The notes under the pieces: model-generated
Database searches by the model: none
The model's input: the letters and a program-made list of their open reading frames with translations, nothing else
What the model was told of the DNA's origin: nothing
Shown here: positions 9,094 through 17,356 of the stretch, in pieces
Layout: each line of letters starts with the position of its first letter
How positions within the stretch are numbered: the stretch's first letter is position 1
Position numbers and translations under genes: made by a program
Assembly: GCA_028684915.1 (NCBI GenBank)
Contig: JAQUEZ010000020.1
Span: forward strand, 1-55,191
Direction of reading: 5' to 3'
DNA length: 55,191 nt
DNA from: Desulfobulbus sp.
GTDB taxonomy: Bacteria > Desulfobacterota > Desulfobulbia > Desulfobulbales > Desulfobulbaceae

Positions 9094-10194
9094 ATGGATC
9101 AACAACGTATCAAGCGCGTTCTTGCGCTTCATTTCGACCCGGAACAAGGCAGTGGGTTTTGGCTCGAGCGGCAGCAGCAACTAGGCATAGATGTGTGCCG
9201 GGAGATTCGAAGCCATAGGGATTTTTATCGCCTGGGCCCTCTGGATATTCATGCCCTGCGTACCCGGCCGATCAGTGATTTCATTCCGCGCGCACTGCAC
9301 CGCCATCTAGCTACCTTCCTGCTCTCGGAAACCGGCGGCACCACCGGTGATCCGTGTCGACGGGTCTTTTCGCCGCAGGAGTTTGAAAGCGCCTTTATCA
9401 TCCCTTGGTTGAAGGCGGTTGAGGAGCACGGATTTCCCCGGCAGGGGCGGTGGCTTTTTGTTGGTCCGGGTGGGCCGCATATTATCGACCGATCCGCGCG
9501 TTTCATGGCTCGGTCCCTGGGGGCTCTTGAGCCTTTTACCGTTGACTGCGATGTCCGCTGGATCAAACGCCAGGCCAAGGGCTCTATAGGGTTTAAGGTG
9601 TATATGGAACATGTCCTGGCCCAGGCAATGAATATTATTGCTCATCAGCAGATTGATACTCTGTTCACCACGCCACCGCTGCTGGTTGCCTTGGCTAGCC
9701 TGATAGCCAGGGAAGAGCGGGAACGGATTCTGGGAATCCATACCGGTGGGATGCATCTTGATCCGCAGACTGCCCTTGAACTCAAGCAGCAGTTTCCGCA
9801 TGCTGTTCTTTTGCCCGGCTATGGCAACTCTCTTTTTGGGGTCACCTTTCCGGTGGTGTGGGGGAGGGCGGATAAAGAGAGCTCGCCGTTGTTGGCCGGT
9901 CCACCAGCGGAGCTTGCTCTAGAGGATGTATTTCAGGTTCAGGATCCAGCCCTGTGGCTGCAGTTGGCGCCGATACCCGAGCATGATCAGTCCTCCCAGG
10001 ATTTACGCAACTGCGTCCAGGTTGGGCAACGAGGCCGGGTGATCATGCATCGGCTTGATCCGAGTTTTCTTATCCTCAACCTCTGCGAACGGGATACAGC
10101 CCTTGCCGTCACCTGTCCTGATGGTTCAACGGGGCTTGCCTGCGTTGAGCCGCTCTCCTTTGCCACCCCGCAGGGTCGTCAGGGGGTGTACTGA
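9094..10194 (+). CDS. PaaK-like adenylate-forming enzyme
   Basis: The 366-residue product resembles the phenylacetate-CoA ligase / coenzyme F390 synthetase branch of adenylate-forming enzymes. The P-loop-like AMP-binding motif is LSETGGTTGDPCRR (about residues 77-90), and LLPGYGNSLFG corresponds to the usual YG.(T/S)E block, although the conserved glutamate seems replaced. At 366 residues it is shorter than the usual 430 or so, and the C-terminal swinging domain is reduced. It likely activates a carboxylic acid as an acyl-AMP, but lacks a clear CoA-binding part, so the acceptor is unknown. It begins immediately after the exporter stop (TAA then ATG), and its stop overlaps the next ATG. Confidence 0.7.
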   Translation: MDQQRIKRVLALHFDPEQGSGFWLERQQQLGIDVCREIRSHRDFYRLGPLDIHALRTRPISDFIPRALHRHLATFLLSETGGTTGDPCRRVFSPQEFESAFIIPWLKAVEEHGFPRQGRWLFVGPGGPHIIDRSARFMARSLGALEPFTVDCDVRWIKRQAKGSIGFKVYMEHVLAQAMNIIAHQQIDTLFTTPPLLVALASLIAREERERILGIHTGGMHLDPQTALELKQQFPHAVLLPGYGNSLFGVTFPVVWGRADKESSPLLAGPPAELALEDVFQVQDPALWLQLAPIPEHDQSSQDLRNCVQVGQRGRVIMHRLDPSFLILNLCERDTALAVTCPDGSTGLACVEPLSFATPQGRQGVY

Positions 10195-10847
10195 TGATCG
10201 AGCAACTGCACATGCTTGAGCTGGATATTCCGGGGGGCTGCGGTCGGTTGGAAGGACGGTTGTACTATGGCGAGGATGCGGCGGAGGGTATCGGGATGAT
10301 CCTTTGCTCACCTCATCCGCTGTTGGCTGGTAATATGGACAACAATGTGATCCAGGCAATTGCCCAGGCCGTGGCTGTGCATATGCCGGTGCTCATGTTC
10401 AATTATCCGGCAGTGGGGAAAAGTACCAGTCCCCAGCCGGGTTTACCTCTTTTTGAAGTGTGGAACGCCCTTGATCAGGAAAAGACGTATCATGGCATTG
10501 CTCAAGAGGTGAGCCGGGTGATCGGGTGGAGTAAAACCTATTTTCCTCAGTACCATCTGGTGGGCTACTCCTTTGGAGCCTGTATGGCCCTTGCGGCTCT
10601 AACTCCGGAGGCTCTTTCCTATACTGCAATTGCACCACCTTTGCTTGAGGAGGATTTTTCCCGCCTCCCTACATTTTCACTTCCCATTTGCTTGATTGCC
10701 GCTGAAAGGGACAACCTAGTGGCCGAGCAAGTTTTGCATCCGCATCAATCGCATATCAAACAGGTGACTATACAGGGTGCGGATCATTTTTTCCGTGGAA
10801 GCGAGCAAGAAGTGTCTCGTTGGATTGTCGATTTTGTAATGGTCTAA
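10194..10847 (+). CDS. alpha/beta hydrolase
   Basis: The 217-residue product is a compact alpha/beta hydrolase: the nucleophile elbow is GYSFGA (Ser about residue 125), the acid is in AAERDNLV (about 168) and the base in GADHFFRG (about 202). CSPHPLLAGNMDN near the N-terminus matches the oxyanion-hole HP.GG region of the family often called dienelactone-hydrolase-like or acyl-peptidase-like small hydrolases. It is the last gene of the operon, its ATG overlapping the preceding stop (TGATG). It could release or edit an acyl intermediate. No terminator with a clean T-run follows; about 340 bp of AT-rich DNA separates it from rlpA. Confidence 0.8.
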   Translation: MIEQLHMLELDIPGGCGRLEGRLYYGEDAAEGIGMILCSPHPLLAGNMDNNVIQAIAQAVAVHMPVLMFNYPAVGKSTSPQPGLPLFEVWNALDQEKTYHGIAQEVSRVIGWSKTYFPQYHLVGYSFGACMALAALTPEALSYTAIAPPLLEEDFSRLPTFSLPICLIAAERDNLVAEQVLHPHQSHIKQVTIQGADHFFRGSEQEVSRWIVDFVMV

Positions 10848-11110
10848 TATTGCGTGATAAAAAAGGTAATTCCGTCGTTTTTTATCCCTCCGTTTTCCCT
10901 CTTTCTCCAACCGAATATTCCGTTTCCCTGACCTTTTTTGGGCTCACGATTTCCCGGTAGCATTGCGCAAAAAAAACATGAGGAAAATAGAATTTTTTAT
11001 TTTTTGACAAATTTAAAGCAAATTATATGCCAAATAAAAAAATGCATCTAATTTGTGTTGCATTATCGGTGGGTTTGCTCCCCTCTGTTACCCCCTGAAT
11101 CGTATTCATC
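10848..11110. other. AT-rich intergenic region, no gene seen
   Basis: This stretch follows the hydrolase gene and precedes the first rlpA-like promoter. It contains A/T runs and a TTGACA at 11004-11009, but with no well-spaced -10 hexamer. I see no coding frame with a ribosome binding site. Confidence 0.4.
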
Positions 11111-11138
11111 TTGCAATGGCTCGAATTTATGGTATTTT
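11111..11138 (+). promoter_or_regulatory. putative sigma-70 promoter of the first rlpA-like gene
   Basis: TTGCAA (11111-11116) and TATTTT (11133-11138) are separated by 16 bp. The same arrangement with very similar spacer sequence lies the same distance upstream of the second rlpA-like gene (11807-11834), while the flanking DNA is less conserved, which supports function. Confidence 0.5.
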
Positions 11139-11191
11139 CTCACGCCAACACGAGATAAACCCTGATGACTTCAACTTGGATGAGGAGATTT

Positions 11192-11668
11192 ATGCGAACC
11201 TCCAAGCTCGTTTTCATGGTGATGATCGGCTTGGCGATACTTGAGTTTTCCTGTGGTCAACTCCTTAGCGCCGCTTCAACAACTGAAGCGGGCGTTCCTT
11301 CTGTCGCCGTTCTACATGCCAGTTCTACACCTACAGTAATTGCCCTTAAACCGAATATTTCGATGAAGGGCAAAGCCTCATTTTATGCCGACAAATTTGT
11401 TGGTCACAGAACAGCCAGCGGTCAGATTTTTCATCAAGGGCAACTGACTGCTGCCCACCGCTCTCTCCCCATTGGCACTACGGTGCGAGTGGTCAATCTG
11501 CGCAACAAACGTTCTGTTGAAGTGAAAATTAACGATCGCGGGCCTTGGTGCAATGGTCGGATCATTGATCTTTCCAAAGCTGCAGCGCGAAAATTAGGGA
11601 TGATGCGATCTGGAGTGGCTATGGTCCAATTGGAAGTTATTAAACAGCCGTATTCAGGAAGATCCTGA
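11192..11668 (+). CDS. RlpA-like septal-ring lytic transglycosylase, copy 1
   Basis: The 158-residue product has an N-terminal signal segment (LVFMVMIGLAILEFSCGQLLSAAS) and a double-psi beta-barrel RlpA domain: KASFYADKFVG, RTASGQIF, LTAAHRSLPIGT, VRVVNLRNKRSV and the signature INDRGPW...GRIIDLSKAAARKLGM. RlpA enzymes cleave naked peptidoglycan glycan strands. There is no SPOR domain, so septal targeting by that route is not expected. I start at ATG 11192 because AGGAG lies 5 bases upstream; an earlier in-frame start at 11165 adds nine residues before the signal and lacks a ribosome binding site. The segment contains a Cys (FSCG), which could make it a lipoprotein, but the lipobox is poor. 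It is a tandem paralogue of the gene at 11889. Confidence 0.85.
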   Translation: MRTSKLVFMVMIGLAILEFSCGQLLSAASTTEAGVPSVAVLHASSTPTVIALKPNISMKGKASFYADKFVGHRTASGQIFHQGQLTAAHRSLPIGTTVRVVNLRNKRSVEVKINDRGPWCNGRIIDLSKAAARKLGMMRSGVAMVQLEVIKQPYSGRS

Positions 11669-11806
11669 TATTGCAGTATTTTCCTCTTTGCTCTCCTCAG
11701 GAAGGCCCTGCGGACGGGTGCGTGAGGCGGTTGAAAAAACTGATCTCTGAACTGTTGTTATTTCCGGTTGTTAAGCGGCCTCGTCCGGGAAAATGAGGGG
11801 ATTGTC

Positions 11807-11834
11807 TTGCATTGTCCTGAAAGTATGGTATTTT
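11807..11834 (+). promoter_or_regulatory. putative sigma-70 promoter of the second rlpA-like gene
   Basis: TTGCAT (11807-11812), 16-bp spacer, TATTTT (11829-11834), aligning base for base with the promoter of copy 1. The downstream leader (about 55 bp) is also clearly homologous between the two copies. Confidence 0.5.
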
Positions 11835-11888
11835 GACCCACCTTGAGAGTGCAGAGCCCTCGTGACTTTAACTTGAGAGAACACTATC

Positions 11889-12392
11889 ATGCTTATAACC
11901 AAGCGCAACCTTGTGGTTGTGATCGGCTTGGCGATGATCGGATTGTTTTTTGGACAAGTACTTTCCGCTGTGGCCGCAACCACGGCAATTCCTGCATCGC
12001 ACGCCAACTCGCTAAAAAAAGTCGCAGCACTACCCGCTGGACACAAATCCCATAAAAAAGCCCAAACAGGCACGAAGACCCCCGCATTGAAAGGGGTTGC
12101 CTCGATCTATTCCGATAAGCTCAGCGGTCGTAAAACATCCAGCGGGCAACGTTTAAGCCAAGAAAAATTGACTGCTGCCCATCGTTCTTTGCCCATGGGA
12201 ACCAAAGTCCTGGTGACCAACCTCCACAATAACAAAACAGTTGAGGTATATGTCAACGATCGGGGGCCGTTTCACCGTGACCGAGTCATTGATTTAACTT
12301 CTGCCGCTGCCTCCAAGTTGGGGATGAAAAAACGCGGTTATGCCCAGGTTAAATTGGAAGTTGTCAATGGCCAAGGAGTCAACAATTCCTGA
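11889..12392 (+). CDS. RlpA-like septal-ring lytic transglycosylase, copy 2
   Basis: The 167-residue product has a signal peptide (LVVVIGLAMIGLFFGQVLSAVAA), a Lys-rich linker of about 40 residues and an RlpA double-psi barrel with VASIYSDKLSG, KTSSGQRL, LTAAHRSLPMGT, NDRGPFHRDRVIDL and AASKLGM. It is clearly homologous to the gene at 11192 across the whole length, including the leader and promoter, so the pair arose by tandem duplication. The linker is longer and more basic here, which may help bind the cell wall. No SPOR domain. Start at ATG 11889, with a GAGAGAA stretch upstream at a slightly long distance. Confidence 0.85.
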   Translation: MLITKRNLVVVIGLAMIGLFFGQVLSAVAATTAIPASHANSLKKVAALPAGHKSHKKAQTGTKTPALKGVASIYSDKLSGRKTSSGQRLSQEKLTAAHRSLPMGTKVLVTNLHNNKTVEVYVNDRGPFHRDRVIDLTSAAASKLGMKKRGYAQVKLEVVNGQGVNNS

Positions 12393-12475
12393 TCAGTTCT
12401 AGGAGATATTCGTTTTTTTTCCCCCTTTGGGATAGCCTCCCGCAATTTTCAGATTACAGCCGGATAGCTTTACTT

Positions 12476-12636
12476 GATGGACTCGTAAAGAGTCCATCAA
12501 CCTCTAAAAGATGGTTAAGTAAAAATACAGATAGACACGGAGTAGTGATTTTTCCGGCGCGAAGGCATACATGAGGTATGTCGAGTGTCGAGAAAAACGT
12601 TGCGACGCAGTAGATCGAAATTTTTACGACGCCATC
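12476..12636 (+). repeat. GATGG MITE, full-length copy
   Basis: 161 bp. Left end GATGGACTCGTAAAGAGT, right end reading inward GATGGCGTCGTAAAAATT. Flanks TTACTT (12470-12475) and TTGCTT (12637-12642) match at 5 of 6 positions, as expected of an ageing 6-bp target duplication. Its right end supplies the last codons and TAA stop of the minus-strand gene at 12624. Confidence 0.85.
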
Positions 12637-13475
12637 TTGCTTAAGTTGTCCAGCTGCCTCTGCAGTTTCTTTCGTACCCACAATTCATAAATGAGCAGAT
12701 AAGCTCCGGCAATGGCATAACTGCACAGGGTTCCCATGCCAAGGCCAAGGATGGGGTAGCTCCAGGCAATGGCCAGGCTGAAGACAACAATGGTCAGCAT
12801 CCCCATTGGCAGTTCCCGCAATAAGGAGCAGAGGATTTGTGGCCCATAATGGTTGTGAAGAATGAGGACCACTGGCAGGATAGTGGCGGGGAAGGCACTA
12901 AACACCCCGGACCAGCGGCTGCCCACATGGGCAGCACTACCAGTGATGGCTAGGATAATCAGGCCGGTGAGCAAGGCCCTGCCGACAAGAAGCGGCCAGG
13001 AAAAGGGCAGGGGAGTGATCATGCACGGTTGTGGATTTGCGCGGCGGAAGATCAGGGCAAAAAATAAGAGACCACCCAGGGTGAGTAAGAGGCGGATGGC
13101 TACTGTTTGTGGGCCAAACTGCATGAGCAGCAGGGCGGTCGGCAGAGAGCAGCAGAGTGAAAACAGTAAACTCAGTATAACCGCTGCTCTTGGGGGGAGG
13201 TGCTGCAGTTTGAGCGAGAAGAGCTGATAACTCAGACACCAAACCAGGGTGGGGATCAGCCCCTGCATGGTCCAGAGGCTGCTTTGCGCTGCAAATCCAG
13301 TCCCCTGCTCCAGGCCGATAAAAAATAGAGACACCCCCGCGCCTAACGGGAAACCGAGCAACACCCCGGCAAAGCGGGATGACACCCGCTCCGCAATCCA
13401 GGTGATTCCGATGACCATGGCCATGGCCACGCTGAGTTTGATTAAAAACATCGGCTCAACAGTGTCCATTGCCAA
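12624..13475 (-). CDS. integral membrane protein with two internal repeats (GlpM/DUF3147-like)
   Basis: The 283-residue product is almost entirely hydrophobic with eight or nine predicted TM segments. The two halves carry related signatures, SSRFAGVLLGFPLGAG near residue 32 and GSRWSGVFSAFPATIL near residue 190, a pattern I associate with the small GlpM/DUF3147 membrane proteins, here apparently duplicated and fused. Function unknown. The last codons (Met-Ala-Ser-stop) and TAA lie inside the right terminal repeat of the GATGG element at 12476-12636, so the original C-terminus was probably altered by its insertion. It lies 13 bp downstream of the TRAP dctM gene stop, apparently in the same operon. 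Start could be one of two nearby ATGs (13475 or 13451). Confidence 0.65.
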   Translation of the reverse strand: MAMDTVEPMFLIKLSVAMAMVIGITWIAERVSSRFAGVLLGFPLGAGVSLFFIGLEQGTGFAAQSSLWTMQGLIPTLVWCLSYQLFSLKLQHLPPRAAVILSLLFSLCCSLPTALLLMQFGPQTVAIRLLLTLGGLLFFALIFRRANPQPCMITPLPFSWPLLVGRALLTGLIILAITGSAAHVGSRWSGVFSAFPATILPVVLILHNHYGPQILCSLLRELPMGMLTIVVFSLAIAWSYPILGLGMGTLCSYAIAGAYLLIYELWVRKKLQRQLDNLSKMAS

Positions 13476-13488
13476 ATGAGGAGCGACA

Positions 13489-14769
13489 TTAAAGAAGGTT
13501 GAAGAATCGAGGCAGGAACAGGGTTAAGGAGGGGAACAGAACCACTGCCAACAGGGCGATCATCATCGCCAGGACCATGGGGATGATCGTGGTAAAGGTT
13601 TTCTCCAGGCGAATTTTGGCCAGTTGGGTAGTAACGAAAAGGTTGACCGCTACTGGCGGGGTAAACTGACCAATAGCAAGGTTCAGCGTCATGACCACGC
13701 CGAACCAAACTGGATCCCAGCCGAAATGGCTGATGATGGGCATGAAAATCGGCAGGAATATATAAAAGATCGAAACCGCATCGATCAGCATACCGCCGAT
13801 AAAGATAAGCAGGTTGATGAGTAGCAGGACCACCCATTCGTTGTTGCTGATTCCCATGAGCATGTGGGCAAAGGTATCGAGGATACCCACAGTGGCACCT
13901 GCCCAAGAAAAGAGCCCGGCAAAGGCCACAATCAACATGACAATGGCTGAAGCCTCAAAGGCTTCGATCAAGATGTCATACATCTTCTTGAAATCAAGCG
14001 TCCGATAAATCACCAGGCCGAGCAGGGCACTGTAGAAAACGGCCACAACCGCAGCCTCGGTGGGAGTAAAGACACCTCCGTACAGCCCGCCCAGGATAAT
14101 GACCGGCGCCAGCAATCCCCAGAAGGCCTCACGAAAGGCCTGCCTCAGGCTCTGTTGCTCCTCCTGTTCGACATTTGCCCCATACCCCTTGCGCGCTGCA
14201 ATCCACAGTGCCGGAATCAGCAGCGATAGCCCGGCAAGAAAGCCCGGTATCGCACCTGCGGCGAACAAGGCCGGAACCGAGGTGTTGGTGATGGCCCCGT
14301 AGATAATCAGGGCAATCGATGGCGGAACGATAATAGCTGTGGAGCCGGCCGCCGCAATTAGGGCTGCACTGTAACTGCGGCTGTAGCCCTGAGAATGCAT
14401 GGCCGGGATGAGGATGGCGCCGATGGCTGCCGCATCAGCAGGACCTGAACCGGAGACACCGCCGAAAAATACACAGACCCCGATGGCCACAATGGCAAGA
14501 CCGCCTCGGCGCTGGCCGACAAGCAGGTTGGCAAAGTGGATGATACGCTGGGATATGCCGCATCGCTCAAGAATAAATCCAGCCAGGATGAACAGGGGGA
14601 TGGCCAACAGGGGAAATTTTGCGATACCGGCAAAAAAATTGGGTGAAATCACCGGAACCCCGAGATCGGCACCCCAAATAACCATAAAGCTCGGGATGCC
14701 AATGGCCAAAGCAATGGGTGCCCCGAGAATAAGCAGGAGAAAAAACCCGAAAAATAACCCCAGCCCCAT
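13489..14769 (-). CDS. dctM: TRAP transporter large permease (DctM family)
   Basis: The 426-residue product is a typical DctM: about 12 TM helices with FGGVSGSGPADAAAIGAILIP, AAGSTAIIVPPSIALIIYG, GGVFTPTEAAVVAVFY and FTPPVAVNLFV, the conserved scoop-loop and Na+-site regions of the DctM fold. It catalyses Na+-coupled uptake of an organic anion delivered by the binding protein. I start at the Met encoded at 14767-14769 because it follows GGGGGAG; a longer reading to 14862 overlaps dctQ and has no signal-like sequence. Start and dctQ stop share TAATG. Partners are dctQ at 14769 and dctP at 15248. Substrate undetermined. Confidence 0.9.
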   Translation of the reverse strand: MGLGLFFGFFLLLILGAPIALAIGIPSFMVIWGADLGVPVISPNFFAGIAKFPLLAIPLFILAGFILERCGISQRIIHFANLLVGQRRGGLAIVAIGVCVFFGGVSGSGPADAAAIGAILIPAMHSQGYSRSYSAALIAAAGSTAIIVPPSIALIIYGAITNTSVPALFAAGAIPGFLAGLSLLIPALWIAARKGYGANVEQEEQQSLRQAFREAFWGLLAPVIILGGLYGGVFTPTEAAVVAVFYSALLGLVIYRTLDFKKMYDILIEAFEASAIVMLIVAFAGLFSWAGATVGILDTFAHMLMGISNNEWVVLLLINLLIFIGGMLIDAVSIFYIFLPIFMPIISHFGWDPVWFGVVMTLNLAIGQFTPPVAVNLFVTTQLAKIRLEKTFTTIIPMVLAMMIALLAVVLFPSLTLFLPRFFNLL

Positions 14770-15239
14770 TATCTGCTCCCCCGTAATTCGCTGATGCTCA
14801 CCTGGCAGATGCGAACTACGATCAAGGCGCAGCCGACAGGAATGCAGCTGGTGTAGAGCCATTGGGGCAGATTGAGCGACTCCGAAGTGATTTCAAGGAC
14901 GCGCTCGTCCATGAGCTGCAGGTAGCCCAAATAGCCCAAAGAGGAAAAAAGGCCAATTCCCGCAAGGTTAACCACTTGGTTTAACCAAAAACGAATTTTT
15001 TGGGGCAACTTGTCCTGAAAAAAGAGCATGCGCAGATGGTGCCCCCGCTTGAAGGCCAGGCTGGTCCCGAACAGGGTCAGCCAGACTAGGGCATTGATTT
15101 CAAGCTCTTCAGTGAAGGCAAGGGGATAATGAAAGATATACCGGGTGACGACATTGGCCAGGGCTAAAAACGCCATCCCTGCCAGCAAGGTGGTGCCGAG
15201 CACCTCTTCCAGATGCCCGGCAATCCAACGAACAACCAT
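14769..15239 (-). CDS. dctQ: TRAP transporter small permease (DctQ family)
   Basis: The 156-residue product has four TM helices in the DctQ pattern, with VVTRYIFHYPLAFTEELEI (conserved R and the F.EE element) and GTSLAFKRGHHLRM. It forms the complex with the DctM protein encoded immediately downstream (one-base-overlap TAATG). Its start at 15239 is 8 bp after the dctP stop. Substrate undetermined. Confidence 0.88.
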   Translation of the reverse strand: MVVRWIAGHLEEVLGTTLLAGMAFLALANVVTRYIFHYPLAFTEELEINALVWLTLFGTSLAFKRGHHLRMLFFQDKLPQKIRFWLNQVVNLAGIGLFSSLGYLGYLQLMDERVLEITSESLNLPQWLYTSCIPVGCALIVVRICQVSISELRGSR

Positions 15240-15247
15240 TTGAGCCC

Positions 15248-16279
15248 CTACTTTTGTGATGCCTCGATGGCTTTTTCGGCTTTCTTGACCAGAGCCTCAC
15301 CAATGGTGGGGGTCCATTTTTTGTAGACTGGTGCGGTCGTCTCGCGGAACACTTTCCGTGCTGCTGGATCAAGGACCACAACGTCCATCCCATTCTGCCG
15401 CAGGGTGTCAATGGCGCTGAGATCCGGGGCTATCAGGCCTTTGCGGACCAGGGCCCGCTGCCATTTACCCGCCTCAAGAGCGGCTTCGCGAATGATTTTT
15501 TGATCTTCAGGAGTAAAGCTGGCCATGATTTTATTGTTGACGGTGAACATCAATGGGTCGATTACATAGCGCCAGATAGTGGCATATTTATGGAATTGCC
15601 AGATCTTGACCGGAATTTCAATGGCAACCACTGGGTTCTCCTGCCCATCAACCACCCCCTGCTGGAAGGCCACCTGGGCATCACCCCAGTTCATGTTCAC
15701 CGGGTTGGCGCCAAGGGCCGTCATGGTGTCGATGAAAATCGGTGCCCCGACCACGCGGATCTTCATCCCCTGCAGGTCTTCTGGTTTGCTCACCGAAGCC
15801 TTGGAGTTGGTTAATTCGCGGAAACCATTTTCGCCCCAGGCGAGCAGCGTAACCCCTTTTTTGTTCAGCAGCGTACCGATTTCCTGGCCAATTTCTCCTT
15901 GAGTAACAGCATCAAGGGCGGTGTAATCCGGAAACAGGAAGGGAAGATTGAAGAGGTTGAGTTCTTTGATCGTGGTCGACCAGTTAATGGTCGAGGCAAA
16001 GCAGAAATCGGCCACGCCTTGACGGTGAATAAGAAACTCGTTGGTCTGTTTGCCGGCCATGAGTGAAGAGGAGGTATACACCTTAATGTTGATCCGGCCT
16101 TGGGTGCGCTCACGGACCAGATCGGCAAATTTAGTAGCACCTTCACCCCAGGGCAGTTTGGGGCCGACGACCACACTCATCTTGTATTCATCCTTGTAGG
16201 CCTTGGCCGCATTGGCCAGCGATGGCAACCACAATAGTGCGCCGATGAGCATTCCGATAACGAGTGCGCGTTTAGACAT
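15248..16279 (-). CDS. dctP: TRAP transporter solute-binding protein (DctP family)
   Basis: The 343-residue periplasmic protein has a signal peptide (LIGALLWLPSLANA) and DctP hallmarks: VVVGPKLPWGEGATKFADLV, GRINIKVYTSSSLMAG, LQGMKIRVVGAPIFID with the carboxylate-binding Arg, GANPVNMNWGDAQVAFQQGVVDGQENP. The family binds mono- or dicarboxylates, sugar acids or related anions; the subfamily could not be fixed by reading. A strong ribosome binding site (AAGGAGGAG) lies upstream of ATG 16279. It begins the operon dctP-dctQ-dctM-membrane protein. Confidence 0.9.
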   Translation of the reverse strand: MSKRALVIGMLIGALLWLPSLANAAKAYKDEYKMSVVVGPKLPWGEGATKFADLVRERTQGRINIKVYTSSSLMAGKQTNEFLIHRQGVADFCFASTINWSTTIKELNLFNLPFLFPDYTALDAVTQGEIGQEIGTLLNKKGVTLLAWGENGFRELTNSKASVSKPEDLQGMKIRVVGAPIFIDTMTALGANPVNMNWGDAQVAFQQGVVDGQENPVVAIEIPVKIWQFHKYATIWRYVIDPLMFTVNNKIMASFTPEDQKIIREAALEAGKWQRALVRKGLIAPDLSAIDTLRQNGMDVVVLDPAARKVFRETTAPVYKKWTPTIGEALVKKAEKAIEASQK

Positions 16280-16958
16280 AAAGCTCCTCCTTTTCTTCCT
16301 GATAAATTGCTCTTAAATGGGTACTTGTGGCGACCGATGATAGAAGATGAGTCTTTGAAGGTCAATACTTAACCCGGAAAAATCCGGGCATCATTGCCCA
16401 ACTGGATGGGACTATTCTTCAAAATTGATGGACTTGTAAAAGGTTCATCACACTCTAAAATATGGCTAGGTAAAAACACAGATAGGCAAGAAATGGTGAT
16501 TTTATCGGCTCCAAGGCATGCATAAGGTGTGTCGAGCGTCGGGAAAAACACTGTAACGACACCGACCGGCAAAACGTCCCCTTATCCTCTGTTCGTGGCG
16601 AAAATCTTTGTAACCATCATGGGGTAAGAAAGAAGCGATTCCCCAAAACGCGGGTTACTCTGGTCCTTGGCCAGCGAATAAGAGGTGTATTGATTGCAAA
16701 AAATGGGCTTAACTCGCGTGAAACGGTTGGTGTTGAAAGAATTTGGTGAAAAGTGAAATGATGGTTTTTCCTCCTTGTGCATGTGGAAAATCTTCATTAA
16801 TGTTTTGCCATTAGCCTATTCGTTGGTTCCTGCTGCAACTGCTGAGAACCGGCAGTGTTGTTTGCACCAAACCCACGATTGAAGAGCCACCGCATGTACG
16901 GCAATCGTTGCTTTATTTGGTGGCTATCAACATTAACAGTGGAAAACGGAGGAACAAA
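16280..16958. other. intergenic region between divergent dctP and BON lipoprotein genes
   Basis: It contains a CCCGGA/TCCGGG hairpin (16373-16388), the incomplete GATGG element at 16427-16561 and upstream sequences of both flanking genes. I found no credible gene. The AT-rich segment 16600-16950 presumably holds the promoter of the BON gene, but no clear hexamer pair stands out. Confidence 0.4.
16427..16561 (+). repeat. GATGG MITE, copy lacking the right end
   Basis: The left hairpin (GATGGACTTGTAAAAGGTTC), CACTCTAAAATATGGCTAGG and the central blocks are recognisable up to about 16561, where the terminal TTTTTACGACGCCATC block is missing. Confidence 0.7.
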
Positions 16959-17276
16959 ATGGCACGTCAATGGACAATCCTTTCCCTGCTCAGCGTATTT
17001 TTGCTTTCATTTTTACTGGTTTCTTGTACCACTCCGGCGGGCAGAAGTACCGGCCAGGTTGTGGATGATGCGGCAATCACCACTCAAGTCAAGGCAGATC
17101 TGCTGGCCGATAAAGAGGTGAGTGGTCTGGCGGTTTCGGTGGCTACCTTCAAAGGAGAAGTCGTGTTGACCGGTGCAGTGGACAACTGGTCTCAGAGTGA
17201 GAAGGCGGCCAAGATAACCCACCGGGTACGTGGTGTTACCGGGGTGAAAAATCTACTTAAGATCAAAGCCCCATGA
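16959..17276 (+). CDS. BON-domain lipoprotein
   Basis: The 105-residue product has a lipoprotein signal peptide (LLSFLLVSC, lipobox LVSC) followed by one BON domain (DAAITTQVKADLLADKEVSGLAVSV through VTGVKNLLKI). BON domains, as in OsmY and DolP, bind phospholipids and are used in envelope maintenance and stress resistance. The start ATG 16959 is preceded by GGAGGA; an earlier in-frame start at 16908 would put an unrelated stretch before the signal. It is monocistronic, followed by the strong terminator at 17316-17347. Confidence 0.85.
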   Translation: MARQWTILSLLSVFLLSFLLVSCTTPAGRSTGQVVDDAAITTQVKADLLADKEVSGLAVSVATFKGEVVLTGAVDNWSQSEKAAKITHRVRGVTGVKNLLKIKAP

Positions 17277-17315
17277 GCGGCCACGCCACTCACATTTGAA
17301 CTCTGGGGAGTTAAG

Positions 17316-17347
17316 AACGGGAGAGCCACAGCTGTCCCGTTTTTTTA
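17316..17347 (+). terminator. intrinsic terminator after the BON lipoprotein gene
   Basis: AACGGGA (17316-17322) pairs with TCCCGTT (17335-17341), and seven T residues follow. Confidence 0.8.
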
Positions 17348-17356
17348 TTTATGTGT

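Noticed and set aside
4169..10847. Hopanoid (hpnO/hpnN) or OleABCD olefin locus
   Set aside because: The aminotransferase and RND exporter recall HpnO/HpnN, and hydrolase, ligase and reductase recall OleBCD, but squalene-hopene cyclase and OleA are absent and the families are different.
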